Source: Merluccius polli (lineage: Eukaryota > Chordata > Actinopteri > Gadiformes > Merlucciidae). Taken from it: a stretch of 64,000 nucleotides of DNA. The DNA lies in the NCBI GenBank assembly GCA_030340625.1, contig JAOPHQ010002856.1, forward strand, positions 142,001-206,000, read 5' to 3'. The position numbers and the translations under genes were made by a program. Within the stretch, counting starts at the first letter, position 1. Each line of letters opens with the position of its first letter. Under the pieces are notes generated by a model. That model saw only the letters and a program-made list of their open reading frames with translations, ran no database searches and was not told where the DNA came from. Positions 57,835 through 64,000 of the stretch are shown here, one piece after another.

Positions 57835-60800
57835 AGTCGTAGCTAGTATATGTGTAGTAGTTATGTACAATGCTTCTGCATACGTGATTATATATATATA
57901 TATATATATATATACGATTGCCCCCAATGCCGCTGCCAGCCAAATCCATGGTGTGAGGCGCGAGGTGCTAACCAGGTGGCACCTGTCGAGTGTCAGATTG
58001 TGTGGGAGGGTGAAGGTGATAAGGTGGCAAGGGTGTCGGGTCAGGTAGCAGCAGGGTGTCAGGTACCTGGGGTTCTTTGGTGGGTGATCACATCCCTGAA
58101 GCCAACTTTAACCTTCCTTCCTTCCTTCCTTCCCGCAGAAGGCTGGAGCGGGTGGGGCCGCTGGGCCGAGTGCAGCCAGGAGTGCGGGGGTGGAGTCCAG
58201 GTGCGCAACCGTGCTTGCCAACCGGAGGACAGCGCATGCGAGGGCGTGGTCGAGGAGGGCCGCGCCTGCAACCCTCAGCCCTGCATCGGTAAGCTCGCCC
58301 CGTCGTCCCTCGTGTGGTTGCAGTGGTTTGGCAGCAGGTGTGCCCATATGGCCATAGGTGATGGTGTTGGGAGTAAGTTAGTAATCAAAATGCATCTCTC
58401 TCTCTCTCTCTCTGTCTCTCTGTCTCTCTCTCTCTCTCTCGCAGGGAAAGTGCGTAGCATGAGCCAGGGCCTGCGTTCCATCATCGGTCTGAAGAGAGAG
58501 AATGTGGATGATGCTCACAGAGCTGTTGCCACTCCAGGTGAGATGCACTTAACAAGTTGATTGTTGTTGCTTGGCTTGTTGTGTGTAATCACAACCTTCA
58601 AAGAAGCCCTGCAGATCAAACACACGAGTGCCAGCAACAACAAAGGGACCAAGCACACTCCATTGTTGACCGCTGTCATCGTTGTTTCTGTTGTTGTTTG
58701 CCGTTGTGGTGGTGGTGGTGGGAGTAGAAGCCGCAGTGGATGAGTGGTCCCAGTGGAGCATGTGTTCGGTCACCTGCGGAGAGGGCTGGCAGAGCCGCAC
58801 CCGCTCCTGCGTCACCTCCACCTTCACCACTCAGTGCACCGGACCCCTCCGCGAGAACCGCCCCTGCAACAACTCTGCCGTCTGCCCCGGTGAGTAAAGT
58901 GAACTGGTGTGGGCGTGTGTGTGTGTGTTGACGGTAGAGAGATAGAGAGAGAAAGAGAGCGAGAGAGAGAGAGAGAGAGACTTGTTGATGCAGATTTGTC
59001 TGCCGACTTGGCTATACTATGGAGCACTACTCCACCTAGTGGAAGATTTTTAAATCACACCCCCAATACCATAGCCTTCATCATGACCATACGTTTTCCA
59101 CTTATGGTTCCAAACCTCCATAAGGATAGAATAAGAGTCAATTGCACATGTATTTATATAAAGTCTAAACAATTCACAACAAGCATTAAAAAAGCATTAA
59201 AAAATGAGTACAGTGTACAGTAACTCACACACTGCCCCCCCCCCCCCCCCTCTTGGACTAGTTGACGGTGCTTGGGATGAGTGGGCCCCATGGAGCCTGT
59301 GTTCCTCCACCTGTGGCCGTGGTTTCCGCGAGCGCCTCCGCTCCTGCAAGCAGCCCCGACACGGTGGAGAGCCCTGCACCGGCCCCAAGAAGCAAACCAA
59401 GTACTGCAACATCGCCATCTGCCCAGGTCAGTCCCTAGTCTTCAAGCACATTCCCAATCCATCCGTTCAATAATGTAGATGGTAGCAGCCTCACTATATA
59501 TGTTGTCACATCTTTCATTTATGATGGGGGAGGGGGGGGGGAGTCCGCCGGCAACATGCAGTGTGGAACATTGATTCCACATTTCTAAGCTATTTAGCGC
59601 ACAGCAGCGTTCAGCCCTGCAACACACGGAATGCATTTATTTTGTATTTTCATGACTTTGACAGTGGCATTTCAGTTATTGCTGCCCACTGACTCACACA
59701 GACCTGAGTGCCAATTAAACAGCTTAATGACATTCCCACCGTTATGAGTGGTGCTCCCTCAGCAGCCTGGAATCGCATCTGACGCACTGGCTGAACAAAT
59801 GCCTCTACGTCTTAGTCAGAGCAGTGCCATACAAAGCCCGGTGACTCATGCACTGCTTCATGGTCATCCGACGCCTTTTCAAACCTTTTCAGCTGCTATC
59901 GCACCACCTACTTGTGTTCTTTGTGTCTGCTTTTTGATGCGTGCATAATGCGTGTATTGAGCAAAGAAAAGACGCCTGTCCAGTATCATGATCACTTTTG
60001 TTCGCCGTGGGGAAAAATAGGAGGGCCTTCGTAGTTTGAATGTAATTGTTTACAGGGTTTTTTTCCTTCTGCACTTTTAACATCTTTTTTTAAACAGCTG
60101 GTTTTAGTCTATTTGTATCCCCCTTCAGCTCAATTGGGTCTTGGGTAATTTTAAAAGTCCACTTTGTAAAAGGAAAAGTCATTCCACTAAATTGTCCTGA
60201 CACAATCTCCCTCAGCCGATGGCTCTGTGTTCCAGCAGGTAATTGTGCCACGGTTGCAGCTGGGGGCTTTGAGAATAATGGAGGGTCTTTAATGAAAACA
60301 CTTTCTCATTTCATACATAATAGAAAGGCTTTTAACATTGATTCCCCCCCTTATTAGTTCACTTGAAATCATAAAAAACATCGATTTTTGTTAGATTTGT
60401 ATATGGACTGCACACTTTTATATTCCAGACTCATGTTTTATATTCCATTTTAAATGGCTCTAATCTTTTAAGAGCTTCCACTAATATCAAATAATTCAAA
60501 TGAAAAGCTTCTTTTGAATATTTCTCATCAGGGTTTACATGCCACTATTGGGAGGGAAGTGTATAAGTTAATCAGGTATAATCATAACACGGTTCAACGC
60601 AGTCCCACCGCAATGCATTGTTTCTGTGTTCAAACCAATGTCCAATGTCCACAGTACGTCACTCAGTGAGATACACTCCCGACACTTTGCTCACCCGCCT
60701 CTCTGCTTCCCTCTAGTGGACGGATCCTGGAACGAGTGGGCCGCCTGGAGCGCTTGTTCCACCTCCTGCTCCAATGGTACCATGCAGAGAACCAGGGAGT

Positions 60801-63642
60801 GCAACGGACCCTCCTATGGCGGCTCCGAATGCCACGGAGGTTGGAAGGAGTCAACCAACTGCTTCCTGAAAGATTGCCCTGGTGAGTTAGTCCCCCTCCC
60901 CACCAGCAGCTTTACCCGCCCCATAGCAGCTTTCTGGTGTAAAGAGCATATCCACACAGCCTCTCAGAGGGGGGCTTCACACAAGCTGAAATTCAAAGAA
61001 CCCCGAGTCTAAAGTTTGATTTTCATGACGTGCGTGTGTGCTGCTGTGTTTTGGTTTTGTGTAGTCGATGGACGCTGGCAGTCGTGGACCACCTGGGCCA
61101 GTTGCAGCAAGACGTGCGGCGGTGGGCTTCAGCAGAGACAGAGGGTGTGCGAGGGGCCTTTGTTCGGAGGAGAACCCTGCCCCGGGGACCGGGAGGAGAA
61201 GAAGCGCTGCAATGAGAGGAGATGCCCAGGTCAGCACACGCGCCACATTACAGTACAGGTCCACGCGGCCCGCTTCGTGTAGCATGTGAACAAAATGCAC
61301 ATTGATTTTGTTTTTTACACACGCCGATCATAACACGCAGACTTTGTTCTCTCTTCCCAGAGCCTCATGAGATCTGCCCCGAGGAGCTCACTGGAGATGT
61401 GGTGTGGAAGAAAACCCCTGCTGGAGACATGGCTGCTGTCACCTGCCCTACCGACGCCTCAGGTACTTACGCGGTCCATTATGTTCACCACCACCACCAC
61501 CCCCCAAACATGCACTGCACATAATTTAAAAGTGAAGAGTTGATCAATTATTCACCATGACAACACATTTCAATAACATTTGGATCATTGCACGACCACA
61601 GGCTTGATTCTGCGCCGCTGCACCCTGGACGCCGTGGGTCTGGCCTACTGGGAGAGTCCCACTCACATCAAGTGCGTCTCTGAGAACTACAAGACCATCC
61701 AGACCATGGTGAGTCTCAGAACACCAGGTCTTTCAGGCGTCAAGCCCTTCCTTGCCCTTTCCTGATACAAGCCAGGATACGATGCGGTATTCAGCTGTCT
61801 GTTCTCGCTGTTCTGCTCCATTCAGGCTCAAGAATACAGCTCTGAGGTCCAGACGGGACAGGGGGCTATTGGCGTGCCGGAGGTGATGTCCCGCCTGAGG
61901 TTCTCCTCCGACCAAGGCGCCAAATACAGCGGAGACCTGCTGGCCGTCATGGAGGTCCTCAGGAACACCACAGAGCTGTGCAAGGGAACCAACCTGAGAC
62001 TGAGCAACGCGGACATAGAGGTGAGCTTAACACACATATATGTACGTATATATATATATATCCATCTCTAGCCATCGCTGCAACATGAGATTTCATGATC
62101 TCGTGGAAGCTATCCACTAGGGATGGGGGAAAAAAAACAATTCACTTAGGTCACTTAAGATTCAATTGTTTTTTGTTGTTTTCACATTAAATGCATACAT
62201 TAAAAGTACACTACATCCACTTGCATGTAACCTTCCCCTAAACCCTCCCAGTATAGCAATGATTCTGGAATGGGGAGATAAGCATATTGTCCCAGCCCTA
62301 ATATCCACTATCCCAAAAATAAGCTTGTATCTGGGGGGTTCTTGGTGGGCTAACGCCTGTTTTCTCCATCTAATGATCCGCAGAACTACGTTCAGACCAT
62401 CAGCAACTTACTGAAGGAGGAACATCGTGACAAATGGGAGGAGGCACAGCTGGTAAGTGATAACAGGGTGTGTTTGTGTGCGTGCACATGTGTATGTGTG
62501 TGAGACCAGTGTGAAGTATACTAACGTTCCTGCGATTGGGAGAAATGTGTTTTTTGGGTGAACTTGGGGGAGAAGGACTTGTTTGGGGGGTGTATTTCAC
62601 AAGTTGACACAAACAGGGTGTAAGTGTGATGATAGTGGGGTGGAAGGGTTGAAGGAGGGATGAGTCAGGCCGTTCAGCCAATTAGCACCCAAGCTTAGAT
62701 GGACTGCCAAGACAGACACCACAACCATAAGGAAACACATCCAAACGGCCTCAAAATGAGTTGAAAACAAAACAGCATGTTTTATAACTATATAACCCAT
62801 CCAGTTATTATTAGGATTCACAGCACGTCCACAAGAAAGTATACTCCTAGTTATAAAGTTGCCATTCCTCACACAGAACGGAAAGTCAAACCGCTAATGT
62901 CCCTCAACGAACAACAAAGGTCCCACATTATATTAAGCTGTACTGTGAAAACCAAGGACAGAAAGACGGGTAAACGTCATTCTAAGAAAAACAAAAAAAG
63001 AGTGAGCGAGGCAAAGTGAAAGAGGGCAAGAGAGAGAGGAGGAGAAAGGGATGGAATCACTACGCCTACTCTGCAATCTGTGCGTGTGTTTGGCAGCCTT
63101 GAGACCAGTATGATCGGTAGTAAAAAGGGCCAGAGACGGTGCAGCATCACGCGTATGCACACACCTTGCGCCCACACCGCTGCAGCTCTGCGTCAGAGAT
63201 ACGCAACGCCAGCCGGTCCTCCCCCCTTCCCACCGAGCAGGAGGGAGTGGGCATGCAGTGGAGAAGGGAAAAAAAGTACTCTGAGTATCTATTAAACAGT
63301 CTGCCCATTTATGGACCTCAGGAAATAGTCTGCTGTTGCATAGCAGCAGCAGCCAGTGATGTAGGTTTTTCTGTGTGCTTTTAGAGTGCCGTACTCAAAA
63401 GGAATACCAACTAGATTATTTTGAAAATGACGTGGAAAAAAGAGAGAAAAGTTATGCAGGATCTGTATATTGCATGGCATGTGACACAAACAGTCCGCCT
63501 AACAGTTGTGTCGCTCTGTCTTGTGCTGTCTAGATGGGCGCCAACATCAAGGAGTTCCTGCGGCTGGTGGAGGACTTTGTGAACATGATTGGCACACAAA
63601 TGAGCGGCTTTCAGGATATCTATGAAGTCACCGAAAATCTAG
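56226..63642 (+). CDS. adgrb1: Adhesion G protein-coupled receptor B1 (BAI1), 5' part, 12 coding exons
   Basis: This is the amino-terminal part of the adhesion receptor ADGRB1, which in vertebrates is a plasma-membrane protein of neurons and phagocytes that binds phosphatidylserine through its TSRs and signals through ELMO/Dock180-Rac. Joined exons are 56226-56934, 58139-58288, 58445-58537, 58728-58889, 59262-59426, 60717-60881, 61065-61229, 61361-61462, 61602-61708, 61826-62020, 62384-62452 and 63534-63642, giving 730 codons plus one base. All junctions are GT-AG and all phases agree. Domains in order: signal peptide (about 1-23), CUB-like region (33-236), TSR1 (238-286), linker, TSR2-5 (318-536), HormR (537-606) and the GAIN start (607 on). 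Five TSRs distinguish ADGRB1 from ADGRB2/3. The start is the first ATG of the predicted leader; its -3 base is C but +4 is G. The gene continues past 64000, so the GPS, seven-helix and tail exons are not seen. Which teleost duplicate (a or b) is unknown. Confidence 0.92.
56935..58138 (+). other. adgrb1: adgrb1 intron 2
   Basis: A GTAAGT...CCCGCAG intron. It contains a continued reading frame to a stop at 57057-57059 followed by two AATAAA hexamers (57092 and 57102), a GC-rich hairpin at 57353-57384 next to TAATGAAGAATTAATC, an (AC)n run, (TC)n at 57797-57832 and (TA)n at 57887-57914. Confidence 0.8.
57353..57384. repeat. GC-rich perfect 12-bp hairpin in intron 2
   Basis: GCCGGGCCCGGG (57353-57364) pairs exactly with CCCGGGCCCGGC (57373-57384) over an 8-base loop. 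Confidence 0.9.
58139..58288 (+). CDS. adgrb1: adgrb1 exon 3: TSR1
   Basis: The exon encodes residues 237-286 with WSGWGRWAECSQECGGG and six cysteines in TSR spacing. The WxxW motif fits C-mannosylation. The usual CxxS/TCG O-fucose site is CSQECGG here, so Ser/Thr is missing, as in human ADGRB1 TSR1. The acceptor tract is a CTTC tetranucleotide repeat. Confidence 0.92.
58445..58537 (+). CDS. adgrb1: adgrb1 exon 4: linker between TSR1 and TSR2
   Basis: A 93-base, phase 1-1 exon encodes about 31 residues, including SQGLRS and a basic KRE. In human ADGRB1 the same linker carries SQSLRS, and proteolysis in this region releases the Vstat40 fragment. The acceptor tract is a pure (TC)n microsatellite (58396-58440) followed by GCAG. 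Confidence 0.85.
58728..58889 (+). CDS. adgrb1: adgrb1 exon 5: TSR2
   Basis: The exon encodes residues 318-371 with WSQWSMCSVTCGEG, six cysteines and an intact CSVTCG O-fucose motif. NNS near the end is a conserved N-glycosylation sequon. Two acceptors 9 bases apart (AG at 58726-58727 and at 58735-58736) both keep the frame. The first fits the human protein better. Confidence 0.92.
59262..59426 (+). CDS. adgrb1: adgrb1 exon 6: TSR3
   Basis: A 165-base, phase 1-1 exon encodes VDGAWDEWAPWSLCSSTCGR and a complete six-cysteine TSR with an intact CSSTCG motif. A run of 16 C (59235-59250) lies in the acceptor tract ahead of GGACTAG. Confidence 0.93.
59427..60716 (+). other. adgrb1: adgrb1 intron 6
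   Basis: A GTCAGT...CCCTCTAG intron of 1,290 bp. I see no nested gene, conserved motif or mobile element that I can support. Confidence 0.8.
60717..60881 (+). CDS. adgrb1: adgrb1 exon 7: TSR4
   Basis: A 165-base, phase 1-1 exon encodes VDGSWNEWAAWSACSTSCSN. The CG of the O-fucose motif is CS, as in the human TSR4 (CSASCSQG). RTRECNGPSYGGSECHG matches the human repeat closely, which supports the ADGRB1 assignment. Confidence 0.93.
61065..61229 (+). CDS. adgrb1: adgrb1 exon 8: TSR5
   Basis: A 165-base, phase 1-1 exon encodes VDGRWQSWTTWASCSKTCGG and the fifth complete TSR with an intact CSKTCG motif. This last repeat, four after TSR1, fixes the repeat number at five. Confidence 0.93.
61361..61708 (+). 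CDS. adgrb1: adgrb1 exons 9-10: HormR domain
   Basis: Exon 9 (61361-61462) and exon 10 (61602-61708) encode residues 537-606. EPHEICPEE, VVWKKTPAGDMAAVTCP, GLILRRCTLD and AYWESPTHIKC give the four cysteines and aromatic residues of the hormone-receptor domain. Exon 10 ends in phase 0 before GTGAGT, which closes the run of phase-1 introns. Confidence 0.93.
61826..62452 (+). CDS. adgrb1: adgrb1 exons 11-12: start of GAIN domain
   Basis: Exon 11 (61826-62020, 65 codons) and exon 12 (62384-62452, 23 codons) are both phase 0. YSGDLLAVMEVLRNTTEL carries an NTT sequon and matches the helical subdomain A of GAIN. Exon 12 ends HRDKWEEAQL, nearly identical to the human sequence. GTAAGT follows. Confidence 0.9.
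62453..63533 (+). other. adgrb1: adgrb1 intron 12
   Basis: A GTAAGT...GCTGTCTAG intron of 1,081 bp. Open frames within it are short and unsupported. Confidence 0.8.
63534..63642 (+). CDS. adgrb1: adgrb1 exon 13: GAIN domain, last exon in window
   Basis: The exon encodes MGANIKEFLRLVEDFVNMIG and ends EVTENL in phase 1 before GTGAGC. FLRLVEDFV matches the family. The remaining GAIN, GPS, seven-transmembrane and cytoplasmic exons lie beyond 64000. Confidence 0.9.
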
Positions 63643-64000
63643 GTGAGCCCCCCCACCCCACACTTCCCCTCCCCCACAATCTCTTCCTTTTGGCCATTGG
63701 CAGTAGCAGTGTCAGGGAGCACTTATGAGTGCATCACTCTTAATCCTGAGAGAGGTGATGGGAATTCAGTGGCATCGGTTGTCACTGTGACACGGTGACG
63801 CCGGTGTACATCACCACACAGAAACACAGTCTGATCCGAGGTATATACGGTGACATTTACAGTGACACACGCGGTGACACACATTACATTCAAGTCAAGC
63901 GACCGTGCACCTTTGGGAGAGGGAAAAAAATATATGCCGTTCGTATGACCCATGGCTTTTTCTTTTACTAAAATAATGAATACTGTAGTACCACCTAGTG
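63643..64000 (+). other. adgrb1: adgrb1 intron 13, incomplete
   Basis: It begins GTGAGC and runs to the window end. GGTGACA/TGTGACA words recur at 63780-63890, but nothing else is seen. Confidence 0.75.

Overview
This window reads as nuclear DNA of a ray-finned (teleost) fish. The evidence is a spliced gene with GT-AG introns, a TATA/Inr promoter in a CpG-rich region, dense dinucleotide microsatellites, and many dispersed repeats of fish type: hAT-like MITEs, an L2-like LINE remnant and a solo LTR. I cannot name the species. Nothing bacterial or viral in organisation was seen.

Only one gene can be supported: the 5' part of adgrb1 (brain-specific angiogenesis inhibitor 1, an adhesion GPCR) on the + strand. 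Its predicted promoter lies at about 52.69-52.94 kb, non-coding exon 1 at 52943-53455, and 12 coding exons run from 56226 to 63642, where the gene leaves the window. The predicted 730 residues contain a signal peptide, an N-terminal CUB-like domain, five thrombospondin type 1 repeats (TSRs), a hormone-receptor (HormR) domain and the start of the GAIN domain. Five TSRs point to the ADGRB1 paralogue, because ADGRB2 and ADGRB3 have four. The RGD tripeptide of mammalian ADGRB1 is absent, and the 666-nt predicted leader has no ATG before the start codon.

Bases 1-52.6 kb look like gene-poor upstream DNA filled with repeats. Well-supported items are: a solo LTR with 5-bp target duplications (4824-5522); a 32-bp minisatellite (9074-9460); a MITE interrupted by a second hAT-like element (10593-11596); a 320-bp MITE containing poly(C) (15377-15712); a 963-bp foldback element (19582-20556); a 52-bp satellite (31267-36546); two copies of a MITE with 9-bp target duplications that carries a RecQ-helicase-like leader ORF (40275-41398); a decayed LINE (44430-45350); and a MITE inserted in a (GT)n tract (50260-50637).

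The satellite is the most informative non-genic structure. Three hAT-like insertions interrupt it. Two are near-identical 709-bp copies at the same monomer position with the same target duplication, exactly 20 monomers apart, which implies that the satellite amplified an inserted transposon as part of a higher-order unit. No new multi-gene system was found. The best leads are this satellite/transposon co-amplification, a predicted intronically polyadenylated secreted form of adgrb1, microsatellites acting as splice-acceptor tracts, and the helicase-leader MITE.
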